From assembly GCF_001723175.1 (NCBI RefSeq), contig NC_064656.1, forward strand, positions 1 through 64,000: a stretch of DNA of 64,000 bases, read 5' to 3'. Below the pieces are notes generated by a model. It was not told the DNA's origin. It saw only the letters and a program-made list of their open reading frames with translations, and did not search any database. This stretch comes from Penicillium oxalicum (taxonomy: Eukaryota > Ascomycota > Eurotiomycetes > Eurotiales > Aspergillaceae). Positions 1 to 10,395 of this stretch are shown piece by piece. Position 1 is the stretch's first letter. Each line of letters opens with the position of its first letter. The translations under genes were made by a program, and so were the position numbers.

Positions 1-128
1 ACCCCTAACCCCTAACCCTAACCCTAACCCTAACCCCTAACCCTAACCCTACCCCTCTAACCCCTAACCCCTAACCCCTAACCCTAACCCTAACCCCTAA
101 CCCCTAACCCCTAAACCCCTAACCCCTA
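1..128. repeat. Telomeric repeat array
   Basis: Tandem CCCTAA and CCCCTAA units (G-strand TTAGGG/TTAGGGG) run from base 1 to about 128 with a few irregular units near 50-60. The C-rich strand reads 5' to 3' into the window, so base 1 is a left chromosome end. The mixture of 6- and 7-base units may be real or may reflect homopolymer errors in sequencing. Confidence 0.97.
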
Positions 129-1190
129 AGTAGATGTCCATTCCATGGGTGTTGAAAGGTTCCTTGAAGCTCCGCAACGTCAGGCGTGTTGCGACCAGGG
201 TCTTGAAACAATCCTTATAAGTCATTGAATTTTTGAAGGGCTAACGACAAAGCTTGCAATTCGAAGGCTCGGTGGTAGTGTACACTGGCATCAATTACGG
301 ATCTGACTATTCGAACGATTGATATTACGAAGACTACGACCGCTAGCTACGCTTCAAGATCCCCAGCTCGGCGCAAACTCTGCCCCATGAAGAAGGCAAC
401 ATTATTCATTCATCAATGCTATCGTTACAACCAGATCTTTTGAATGATAGGAGTCATGACTACTCCGACAAAACGGGACGCCAAAAAGGCAAGAATAGAT
501 GATTCATCTTTTTTTCCACCGGTTGGAAAAATAAGCTGACAAGGCCAACAGCTGGATATCTACCTCGGCTGAGGAAGAAATTTGACTCATTGGTGTGGAG
601 GTCATAAAGCCAGCCTCGTTGCGATCAATCAGAGAGCTCACGCTTTGAAATACCGAATAGATACTGAAGAGGGGAATGCTCACGGCAGTCTGATCTCACC
701 AGACAGGTCGAGTCATAGAGGAACCAAACCAAACCCACAAGCACGCAAGTCCTGGAATCCTCCAAAGTAATCGTGAGATCCGATGTCAGGTACCAAAGGC
801 AGGAATCAAAAAGAGTGTGACATTTCAAGTGTAAGGAATCTGACTGTAAAGACTGTCCTGAATCCTCCGTCCAAACTGTTGTTCAAGTATGATGATGATG
901 CCGGATCCCGCAAGCTAGGTCCTAGATAACCTTCCTCGGCGGTAAGGCTCTCAGGCATCTCCTACTACTGAATATCCGCCTTTAAGTACATGCAACCGAA
1001 TCCCCCACTACAATACCTACGAAACTGAAAGGATAATTCGCTTCTTGAAATCCAATCGATTCCAAACTTGCATACCTCAACCTTCACATAGCTTGACCAT
1101 TTATTGCTTAACAAAGTTCGAACAAGTTAAAAATCGAAACAGGAAAATCAGTTGAACAAAGCGATGCTGCCAAAAACATATATCACATCA
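129..1190. other. Subtelomeric gap, no gene seen
   Basis: Only short open frames without splice support or recognisable motifs are present. No transposon termini or RecQ-type telomere-linked helicase was recognised in this stretch. Confidence 0.6.
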
Positions 1191-1670
1191 TCAGATCTTC
1201 TCGCAGGCCGTGTAGGCGCCTCCGACGGTTGCGCCGGTATGCTGGATCACCCCACGGAAATCGCCCTTATTATCCTTGTAGTCCGTGACCACTCGATACT
1301 TGCCAGGTGATCCTAGATCGGTCAGTTGTTTTGAATTTCTGTAACAAAAGCTTCTAGAAGACTCACCGCTAGTGTATACTCCATCCTTGATAATGGGGAA
1401 CTCTCGCAAATCAGTGCCATCAGGAACATTGGCGAGAACTTTTTCCCCGTTGTTTTGGTTGCCAAAGTACGCTGGGTACTTGCCGATGGAACCGTCGTCG
1501 TGTCGGCGGCACTCGTGGAACGCTTTTCGAATATCGCTCTCCGAGATTTCCTCGCCATCGGGACACTTGTAGTCACTGATCTTGGCTCGCTTGCTGAATT
1601 CTGCCAGTGGGGAAGCTGAACTCAATGCGATGAGTCCATAGAGGACAATGGATTTGGCGTTGAACAACAT
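1191..1670 (-). CDS. Secreted RNase T1/U2-like guanyl-specific ribonuclease, catalytic His position replaced
   Basis: Exons 1670..1367 and 1312..1191; the 54-nt intron has donor GTGAGT, branch CTGAC and acceptor CTAG. Its length is a multiple of three and it has no stop, so the frame is open through it, but splicing restores the family motif VYTSGSPGKYRVV. The product is 141 aa: hydrophobic signal peptide (about residues 1-20), a Lys-Arg pair at 27-28 that could be a propeptide site, then the RNase fold. By alignment with the RNase T1 core, Glu90 (EFP), Arg108 (YRVV) and His126 (IQHTGA) match catalytic Glu58, Arg77 and His92. The position of His40 in the YPH motif is Ala67 (YPAYF). The fold call is strong; activity is doubtful. 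The start is the second of two nearby Met codons; the first in-frame codon upstream is TTG. It lies about 1.1 kb from the telomere. Confidence 0.88.
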   Translation of the reverse strand: MLFNAKSIVLYGLIALSSASPLAEFSKRAKISDYKCPDGEEISESDIRKAFHECRRHDDGSIGKYPAYFGNQNNGEKVLANVPDGTDLREFPIIKDGVYTSGESSRSFCYRNSKQLTDLGSPGKYRVVTDYKDNKGDFRGVIQHTGATVGGAYTACEKI

Positions 1671-1840
1671 GATCAAAGGTAGGTAGGGAGTCTTGAGAAT
1701 AATTGAATTGAAATGAGATCAAATGGCTTTTGCTGGATTTGTTCCTGGGTATCTGAGGTTGTTCCTTGTGTGGAAAGCTCGTGGAATGAATGCTGCGATT
1801 GATGGCTGATGAAGGAGACCTGAGGATGGGAATCTTGTCT

Positions 1841-1850
1841 CTTTATATAT
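1841..1850 (-). promoter_or_regulatory. TATA box of the RNase T1-like gene
   Basis: Minus-strand ATATATAAAG lies about 170 nt upstream of the start codon at 1670. Confidence 0.5.
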
Positions 1851-2808
1851 TCGACGGACCCGACCCAGGAGAGTCTGGATACGATGAACTTGCACTCCCT
1901 CTAGTTTAGACGTCGAAGCTCTCCGCACCTCAAATTCCAATTTTTCCAGACTAGCGATCACAATCATGTTGACCTGCTCGGTGGAGCCAACGCTAGACCT
2001 GAACATTCACGACATCTCGCCCAAAGCCCTTTTCTTACTGGCAGCGCAACGTTGGATGTCAGATCCAACACCGCCCCTGAAGATCAAATCGCACGTCGAA
2101 ATGCGTAGCACTCACTCCCAGTGCTTAGCTATCCTCGATCACAGTCTGAGATATCTGAAACAGCCCCAGACGAGCTGTCCCGGTATCAATACGGGTGGAT
2201 ATTGCCAAGACGATTGTCACGTCAGTCCGACGGGAGCGAGCCGAAGCCGCCGCGGGGGAGAATGTGGGGGCTGTAGGGGCTGGGGGCTGGGGGCCGAGAG
2301 AGGTAAACGTGGGGGCTGTCCCCCGCCACCCCACTCCACGAGGCCGAGGTTGAGACCCACCGGGCTGCGACTTTCCCCCTCGCCCCCATTTCCCTTCCGG
2401 CACCAGACAGGCCGAGGGCAAGAAACACAAGATCTGGTATTTGATCAGTTCTCACTGTCCACTTCTCAACCGGTGCTGCTGTACCATTCCATTCTCGTGC
2501 GATCGCACGGCCCCCTGCAGATGAAACTAGTGTGGGGCACCGACACTTTTAAGATATAATCGGGGATACCTACTTCGTACTTACTAAAGTAGGAATTGAT
2601 GTTCACTACGCTTCGTCATCCTAGTCAAGACTTGATATTAACTTTGTGCTCATAGTAACACAAAAATAGCTTGCCTATTACAAACCCGTGCAATTTTACT
2701 CCCCGCCCGGACCATGACAGGAACTTAGTTCCTAATTCCTTACAACACTTTCTTCTCGCCCCTTTCTTTTCTCTTCTGCTTCAAACATTCTGCTCATCCA
2801 CTCCAGCC
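1851..2808. other. Intergenic region with G-run block
   Basis: Lies between the divergent RNase and DUF3632 genes. Open frames occur on both strands at once around 1966-2559, which fits base-composition bias rather than genes. The strand-biased G-run block at 2254-2315 is listed separately. Confidence 0.5.
2254..2315 (+). other. G-run block, potential G-quadruplex
   Basis: Six runs of four or five G occur at 2254-2258, 2266-2270, 2276-2279, 2282-2286, 2289-2293 and 2311-2315. Four consecutive runs are separated by 2-7 nt, which meets the usual pattern for intramolecular G-quadruplexes. Folding is inferred, not shown. Confidence 0.6.
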
Positions 2809-3749
2809 ATGTCAAATAAGAACTTCATTCGTCAAATTGAGAGCATGAGTGAGTTCAAACTGCTTCAAACAGTCGTCAAGGGTGAGATCAAGATCCAAGA
2901 TGCAGTCCAAAAAATCGTCGACAGGACTATGAGTACGTTACCATCAGCTTCTGGGGCAACCCAGCGCAGCGATATCGGCCTCACGGATTACAACGTCTCT
3001 CTTGCAGTCATGGAGCTTGCGCAGCGTCTAGAAATACCCGATCGTGCCAGACTTGTTGAATTTACTATTCATCTACAAGAACAAGTTGCGCTGGACCCAG
3101 CCTCAAATGAGCCTCTGAAAGTTCAAGGAGATATACTTTGGAGAGATATGCCATCGTTTGGCTATACAGAGCTAGAGACCTGGTCCGAGTTTGGTGGTGC
3201 TTACAAAGGTAGGCTCAGTCAAAAACTGAAATCAGGATGAATTAGAAAATACTGATTGCCACAGACCCGTGTGAACCAACACTCGACGCAGAAAAACGAG
3301 ATCGCTGGGTGAAATTGAACGCATTCCTCGCCCAACTTACTCAAGCTGCATGGATTGACTACCCTGCCCTGGGGCAAGAAGCCCGGTACTCACCGTTGGA
3401 CAAATCACTCCGGGCTATCTGGTCGTTGTCTATGGCACTTGAGAGCGAATCTCCTCCTGCAACATTGCAAGACACGGCAGCAATGGAGGCGGCTTGCCAA
3501 TGGCTGATCTACGCCGGAGAGAGATTGTGGATCAACGTTCTTAATGCTCGCACATATCCAAAAGTCGCAGGAGCTGGTCCTGGGAAAAGATATCATAAAA
3601 GAGGCTGGACTGGCTTCACAAGAGAGCGATGGGGACTGTGGGAAGATGCATTAAAAGAAGGACGAGCGGCTTGCAACGATCAGCGAATCTTGAAACTGAT
3701 GGAAGAGGCATTAAATAGCCTCCAAAAGAGTATGGCACAAGAGAAATAG
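2809..3749 (+). CDS. DUF3632-family protein
   Basis: Exons 2809..3208 and 3265..3749; the 56-nt intron has donor GTAGGC, a CTGAT branch and acceptor ACAG. The product is 294 aa, soluble, with no signal peptide or membrane segment. Features seen in this fungal family are present: an N-terminal half with a WSEFGGAYKD segment, then RWVKLNAFLAQLT, a central AIWSLSMALE segment and a Trp-rich end (KRGWTGFTRERWGLWED). The molecular function of the family is not established. Such genes are expanded in filamentous ascomycetes and common in accessory regions. The start is the first ATG after the pyrimidine-rich leader and fits the family N-terminus. Confidence 0.8.
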
Positions 3750-4633
3750 ACCATTTCCCGATTTCTTGTCTACTGCTCTGAGTCTCGCTTTGAGCCGAGA
3801 GCTCTGATAAAAAATATACTTCGTATAATAGTGCCGTGGTAATTCTTCTCCTCTTTTGATATGCTGCTCTTACCTCGCCCTGAAATAAGTATTCTCACAA
3901 CTATGTAATAATTCCTATGAGATGATACCGTGGCCGTTATCGCAATGTCGCACCTCTTCATTGCTGAGATTTGGCTCAAAACTAGTTGTAAGCTGTTAAC
4001 GCCTCCTTTATATTTGACGTTTCCGGAATTGCTTGTTTGTACCTTGTAAGCACAATATACTTTGGCCTTGGGCCCAACTGTACAAGTATTTGCATCGTGT
4101 TCGCGTCTATGGAACAAAGCATCTTTCATAGCCCCGCGATGTGATGATGGTGTGGGGGCTGAGCCGATCATCGCTAAATTTAGAGACCATGCAGACTCCA
4201 ACCCTTTCCGCCGCACACGTCGTACTATTTGACTCAGCTTGCAGTCTGCTGGTGCGGTGAGGCTGGAGGGGCACTCTGGTAGCTTTCCAAGGCATGGAGT
4301 TCACCAAGCTACACGCTAACAGCAAAGCTTCTGCCTGGTGGAGCGCCGAGAGCCTCAGTCCAGTGCTTGTGTTCATTCAACCAACACCAATCTGAAACCC
4401 TGATTGGCCCCATCACCCGTCGATCACGGACCGCTGCCGTCGACGTGGCGCAGCGCCCGGCGAGATCATCATGTCGGTTACCCCGTTCAGGAGACCACGC
4501 ATGCCAGGCCCCCAACTCCCCTCCGTCTTATTTATCGCCTCGCCTTCCCGACTGGGCTCACGCCTGATACTTCTGTTTTTTTCCTCCTAGATTGTGTACA
4601 AAACGCAGCGTTGTTGTGCTTTCTCCCTTCAAG
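3750..4633. other. Intergenic, no gene seen
   Basis: Overlapping short frames on both strands lack splice or domain support. The 3' part contains a pyrimidine-rich leader (about 4,510-4,630) for the downstream membrane-protein gene. Confidence 0.5.
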
Positions 4634-5550
4634 ATGACCAACTCCCTTTCTATCGCTACCTGCGCCATCTACTCGGTGTTTATAATCCCTGTCTTATATC
4701 TTCTCATCCGACACGGTCGCTTCGGCCTCCTAGGCTGGCTCTTCTTATTTCTGTTCTGTACGCTGCGTATTATCGGTGGAGCCCTCGCAATCCATGATGC
4801 TGGTGCCGCCGCCAATATCATATCCAGCGTCGGTCTTTCTCCTCTTCTCCTCGCCACAGCCGGTCTTTTACACGAGGGGTAAGTTTGCAACCGATGGCCA
4901 CAGAACTCATTGTTTTTTTTTACTTTTCATTTTCTGACTTCTGCTAGTCGAGAATTCCGAATTCAACACCTTGACAAAAAAATGGAATGGGTGTCGGCAC
5001 TCGCCTACCACATGCTCGTTGTTGCAGGCGTGGCGCTTACGGCCGCCGGTTCTGCAAAGCTTCAGGCACACCAGGAACCGATTGACAAGGCCGATAAGAT
5101 GGTCAAGGCAGGAATCTCCATCTTGACTGTCGCGTGGGTTGCCCTTGTTGGCTGGACTGGGCTGTCATTCTACGCGCCGCGCGGGCGGAATTCTCAACTC
5201 GCAGCCGCCGGGACTGTGGTGAGTCTAAGTCTCCTCGTTGTTCGGTGTCCCCCCCCCCATCACTAATTGTTTTTCGCAAGTTGTTGGCTGCCGTTGTTTT
5301 TGCCCTTTCCTTCATCGGCCTCAGAGTCATCTATACGCTAGTTGCATTATGCACGCAGAAACCCTCCTTGAACCCCGTAACAGGGTCACTGGCCATCCGT
5401 GTCGTCCTAAGCTTCTTGCCTGAAGTGATCGCTACATTGGCATTCATTCTGTCTGGGTTCCAGACAATCAGAGCACCGCAACTGGCCCGTCTGTCACAGG
5501 AGGATAATTCCTCTCTCTCTCCAAAACGACGTGCTCAGCCTTGGATCTAG
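4634..5550 (+). CDS. 7-TM integral membrane protein, DUF7702 type (copy 1)
   Basis: Exons 4634..4878, 4948..5218 and 5281..5550; introns of 69 and 62 nt with GTAAGT and GTGAGT donors and CTAG/CAAG acceptors. The product is 261 aa and very hydrophobic, with about seven predicted membrane helices: around residues 5-22, 30-46, 62-80, 95-115, 128-150, 168-188 and 205-228. It resembles the fungal DUF7702 family of putative membrane proteins, whose function is unknown. The loop after helix 3 carries a REFRIQHLDKKMEW segment; the C-tail is short and polar. A paralogue lies at 9550-10395 on the same strand, with a P450 between them. Copy 1 has one intron more than copy 2. Confidence 0.82.
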
Positions 5551-6965
5551 TGATCCCTGAATCTTCGTATGGCTCCCTATTTATCGTCCGCCTCAAATCT
5601 ACTGCCCTGTTCATTTTCCGATCATCGGATTTGGTAGTCCCTCAGACTCCCTTGACTTCATCATCGAGCATATGTTTGTTGTTCTAGCGTATAGAAGTTT
5701 TTTTTTAACCGCCCTTTCTCTCTTTCTCTATTCGGCCCTCCAAAGTTTCAAATTGCAGGTCAACAGATACGTTCACGACATTTGCGGTGTTCCTTAGATC
5801 AACCATCGTAGATCGACACCTGTCTGCCGAGTCGGCGAATACCTTGTTTATGACCGACCGCTTATGCTGGACTTCTTTTTCGCTGCAAACTCCAATGCCT
5901 CCCCAAAAGTTTAGCACCACCCCCCTTAACCGCCCTCTATACCGTCTACCTAGATCATGTCCTTTCCATATCCAGGTAGGCTCAACATCAATATCAACCT
6001 CAAATTCATCAAAATTCGACATCAAGTTCAGGAGGGAATTTCAGTTTCCATCAGAATTTTATCACCGAAATTAGCACCAATATCTATATCAATCAAGTTG
6101 AGCAAGTCGTTGCCCTTGGAATTTGAAAAAATGGCAGAATTCTAGTCGGTGAGGGGCGGTGATGTCAGACTTTTGGGGAGCACTCTGGAATAGACAGATA
6201 TGTACGAATAGATTGGTTGCCAGGTCGTGCGGGCGATAAAGTAGTGATGACTTATTTGCGACATTAGTGTCAGTGCAGTCTAAATAAGGAACCCAATTCA
6301 TCATCAAATCCAGTATCTTACTACCGGTTACTAGGTGTTGGCACCGAGCAATACCTACCAGGTAGGTAGGGATCTGCTTTGATTTGTTTTCGGGGGACAC
6401 CGTTGACGGATATATGTACCCCCACGGCGATGCGTGGGCAAACTCGAGCCCGCAGGTCATGCTGCCCGGGTGCGTCTCGGGGTCGCAGTACGTCATTTCA
6501 TCCCCCCTTTTGAACCAATTATATCGCAACATTCTCGCGCGTCCACTTGCCAATCAACGGGAAGTTGATTTTGCCAAGCGACTTACCTACCTTTACCTAG
6601 TAGTCTGCGTCTCTGGATAAGCGGCGCTTCGCGCCGCAATGAATGAACTCCGAACACAACTGACAATCTGGTCTCAGATGCGATATCTCTAGAAATTGCG
6701 CTGAGGGCAATCTGAAACTATATACCTGGCCAGTTTCTGGTTCAAGTCAAATCAACGGAATGTCAGTGTTCGTCAGTACGCTTGGCTAAGCATCGCGGCT
6801 CGTGTCGTCCGTATCTTGAAAGCGGTGTCCAAAATAATTCAAAAGAGTAAAACGGCTTGTAAATGAAGCAAAAAGGAGGTACATTGCAAAGTGACTAGGT
6901 ATCAAGCTAATAATCAAAATATCTAAATATCCACTGGAAAAAAATTCACCGGAGCGCATGCTCAA
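5551..6965. other. Intergenic, no gene seen
   Basis: AT-rich, with a T tract near 5,700 and a short perfect inverted repeat at 6352-6368 (TACCTACC-A-GGTAGGTA). A 154-codon minus-strand frame (6089-6553) has no family resemblance or splice support. Confidence 0.5.
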
Positions 6966-8635
6966 TCAGATCAACCAGACTCTGGTCGGCAACCCCTGCG
7001 AGGGTTTAGCCGTCACATCCAATACCTGGTACATGAACGTCCCATTCTCGTAAACAATGTCAAATGCAAAAGTTCGCACAGTCATGACCAGGGCAATTTT
7101 CAGTTGGATAAGCGCCAACGTCTGGCCAAGGCACGCGCGGGGTCCCTTCTCAAATGGCCTCCACGCATCGCGAGGCACAAAGTATGGATCCGATGGGTCG
7201 GAGACCAGATGACGTTCCGGATAGAATCGCTCAGCTTCCTTGAATAGATCCTCTCGGCGCATGGTTGCACAGTTATTAACGAGAACAGCAAACGGATACG
7301 TGGGCCATTCTTTGCCATCTGCGTGGAGAACATGCTCCGGTTCGCCGTGCCGTAGGCTGACGCCCGTTGGGGGCCAAAGCCGGAGAGCCTCTTTAATGAC
7401 GGCAAGAGTGTAAGGCAGATTGTTTACCAAGTTGGGGTCACGCCGAAGACAATCCCCAGCGTTGGAAGGATTTCCGCCGAATACAGAATTGTGCTCCTCC
7501 TGTAGCTTGAGGAGCACTTGGGGGTCTTTGCTCAACGCGGCATACGTGTACTGACCAGTGACGACAGTTAGTGACATCCTTTGCGTTATACTAGAGCCGA
7601 AGTGAACTTACACAAAGTGTACTGGCTGAGGTATCGTGACCGGCGAAAATAAGTGTCTTGACTGACGCGATGAGCATTTCACGAGTATCCCTGTCTATGG
7701 CAGGCGTAGGGGTCTTAATAGACTTGTTGATAGTGCGACTACAGATAATCGCATCATCGATGGCGAATTGTCCAGCCTTCTCACCAATGATACCACGTGG
7801 GCTGTTGGCCTCTCGTTGGTCGACGAGACGACCGACATACCGGTCAAGAGCGCGACCGTTGCTCCATTTCCGATAGTATCGGCGAGGGTTGATGTCGTAC
7901 AAATATCGAGACCAGAAGTCTTGAGGTGCTAAGGCGGCCTGTTTTCGAAACAATTCGAGAAATTCGTCGTCATCTCTTTGCGCATTGCATTTGATTCCTC
8001 TGCGTTGTGTTAATTAAGAGTTCCAGTTGCACATCCAAACAGCAGGACCTAACTCACAAGATCACCCAGGTTGAGATATTGAAGATCATTCTTGCGCTCA
8101 AATCCTCCATCCGGAAAATGTCACTCTTTTGGGCGTGCTCTCGCAGCACATTGGCAAATGCTTGCGCTTCATCCACGATATTCGGAACGTGGTTGAGTAA
8201 TTTCCGTGGTTGAAAGCCCGGGGTGAAGGACTTCCGCGCAAGAAACCAGTCATGTCCGTTGGCGGAAACCATAGACTTCTCGCCCAGTATCGGGCCTGTC
8301 CACTTTTGCATGATGGCACTTTCTTTGGGAAGGTTCATCTTGTGGACGATCTGTGTGGCCAGTGAAGGATGGGCAATAACCAGCTGGGGTGGAGCGAGCG
8401 GCCATAGATCAAGGTAAAAGAAGTCTCCAAGGCCATACTTCTCCCGCATCAAATGGGCGAAGAGCTGTGGAGTGGCATCATGGGGTAAACTACTTGCGAT
8501 CTCTCGCATGATTAAAAAATGACCCCAAATAGCGTGATGCGGTGGTCCAGGAAGGTTTTTGAACATGGCGCGTTGATGATACAGTCTCGCGAGAAAGTAG
8601 CTCACGAGACTGGCCAGAACTACCAGAGCGAGCAT
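6966..8635 (-). CDS. Cytochrome P450 monooxygenase
   Basis: Exons 8635..8058, 7999..7612 and 7550..6966; introns of 58 and 61 nt. The product is 516 aa, normal for microsomal P450s. An N-terminal membrane anchor (about residues 3-20) is followed by the proline hinge NLPGPP. The I-helix oxygen-binding motif AGHDTS, the ExxR motif of the K-helix (KEALRLWPP) and the heme loop FEKGPRACLG with Cys462 are all present, so it should be active. An in-frame ATG at 8791 abuts the TATA box, so it must lie upstream of the transcript start; the ATG at 8635 leaves a proper anchor. Substrate cannot be told from sequence. A DUF7702 gene is transcribed divergently from a shared 0.9-kb promoter; a type III PKS lies 5 kb away. 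Confidence 0.93.
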
Positions 8636-8790
8636 ACTTGCGTTCGACTTTGGTGGTGTCGTCGCTGGTAGAGTGAATGCAAAATTGGAGCGGAGAAGAG
8701 ATGGCGAGGTATGCAAGATATTCAACTTCAAACATACTGTGAAAATCAGATCATCTAACTTGTGGATGAACCATTCCTTCTCTCCAAACA

Positions 8791-8803
8791 TTATATTTAT
8801 ATA
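8791..8803 (-). promoter_or_regulatory. TATA box of the P450 gene
   Basis: Minus strand TATATAAATATAA. It decides the start codon: an ATG directly abuts this box and cannot be in the transcript, so translation begins at 8635. Confidence 0.65.
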
Positions 8804-9549
8804 CCTTTTCCATCAAACTTCCAATTCTCAAGAGGTTAAGTGCAATGCAATCAATAAGTGGCGGATTCGCCACATACGGCCACGGATCGGTTTCAGCCCC
8901 ATGTGGCCTATTGGGGCCAAGTTTCAAACCCTGCCTTTTCATTGGCCTGGTGCAAAGAATTCTGAAACCAGCCCCTGCCCCGCAAGACACAAGTATAGTT
9001 GGTGGCCCATTGCTTAGCATGAACTTGGTCGATGCTCATTCATCCGAGGTGAATTACCTTCTTCCCGGCTCACTTCAAATTCCTGTTCGAGCAGAGATCG
9101 TCCTCAGCCCCTTCCCGTGAACTATGTATTGTACCTGATCTCCATGAAGTCTATGATGGTACGTAATTCCAATTCTGGCACACGCATGGAATTTGTGAAG
9201 ATTGTTCTCACATAGCCCGAGGGGCGTTGTTTCACATTGACACTGGAGGGTGGCGCGTGGGGGCCATAGCCTTTTGGGGGTGAACTGATACGAAAAAGTT
9301 GTTCCTATCGTCTTTGCGACGTTGATGAGATTGGGGCTATTCACGGAGGCAAGAAAGATTGTCCATTCAAGCAAAAGAAAGATCAACGAGCGGGTATGCT
9401 GGAAGCTCAGTGGCGAGCTATTAGACGATATCTTTGTGATATTTCTCAAACAACTCTCCCGTCGTCGCAATGTTAGCTGAAATCTGCCTTCCTGAAATCT
9501 CATTGTTCCTAAGTCATCTGCTAAGCTACTTCAGGGCTTTCAACTCAAG
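8804..9549. other. Divergent promoter region between P450 and DUF7702 copy 2
   Basis: No credible coding region. The two genes point away from each other, so this interval holds both promoters. No specific operator was recognised. Confidence 0.5.
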
Positions 9550-10395
9550 ATGTTTGATTTACGAGGAGCCATTTACTTGATCGAGCTTACATTCTATGCT
9601 CCAATCGTCCCAGCCATCATATTTATTCTTCTTCTGCATGGAACCAAGCACCCCTATACATGGCGTCCAATTGTGCTTCCACTTTTCATCTTGTGCGGTG
9701 TAAGAATTGCCGCAGCAGGAGTTGGTTTGGCAGCCACAAGACGCGAAGATTCAAGCCTTCAAGCTACAGCAACTCTTTTGGATGCAATTGGCCTGGCACC
9801 AGTCTTATGCCTCTTAATAGGACTCTTGATCCGAGCGTAAGTCAATATCCTCATCTTCTTCTACGAAGTTTCTAATAAGTATGGCAGAAATGCGCCCGTA
9901 TACAAAGGCTTGCCATTCTGGGCCTTTCTTCCGCTACAATTAATTGTCATTGCTGCTACAGTGATGACTGCTTATGGCGGGCGAGACCTCTACACCAACC
10001 AGAATAAACACGAGCAAGATCTTCGATTGATGCGTGCCGGCAGTGTTATCTTCATTGCCATCTTCGTCGGAGTGATTGTTCTCTCGGTCGTCACTATGCT
10101 CAAGGTTCGGGTGAAGTTTTATCGAACCGAGCGTGCAGCCGTCGTGTGTGCTCTGCTTTGTGTGCCGTTCATAAGTTCACGACTGGCTTATTCGGTTGGA
10201 TCAGTATTCTCAGGTGCGGACTCGGTGTTGAATCCAATGTCAAAAAGCGAAACATCTCTCTGGCTTCATTTTCTTATGGTTATTGTGATGGAGTATATCG
10301 CTACTTTGTCTTCGGCGGCGGTTGCTTTGACTGCGAGAAAAGTAGTGGTTTTGACGGCTGGAAATCCTCATTCTCTCAAAGATGAAGAGATTTGA
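9550..10395 (+). CDS. 7-TM integral membrane protein, DUF7702 type (copy 2)
   Basis: Exons 9550..9836 and 9888..10395; a 51-nt intron with donor GTAAGT and acceptor GCAG interrupts the frame at the same place as intron 1 of copy 1 (after helix 3). The product is 264 aa with about seven membrane helices and a polar C-tail (HSLKDEEI). The conserved layout is the same as in copy 1: short N-terminus, two helices before an arginine-containing loop (CGVRIAAAG), then a charged loop (NKHEQDLRLMRAG). The second intron of copy 1 is absent. Function unknown; it shares a promoter region with the P450, which hints at co-expression but does not prove it. Confidence 0.83.

Noticed and set aside
1966..2559. 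Long open frames on both strands
   Set aside because: They overlap each other in a GC- and G-run-biased stretch, are Pro/Arg/Gly-rich and match no family; composition explains them.
6089..6553. 154-codon minus-strand frame
   Set aside because: No motif, no signal peptide, no intron signals, and it crosses a short palindrome in AT-rich spacer.
8633..8791. Longer P450 N-terminus starting at 8791
   Set aside because: That ATG directly abuts the TATA box, so it is upstream of any plausible transcript start, and the added residues are unlike a P450 anchor.
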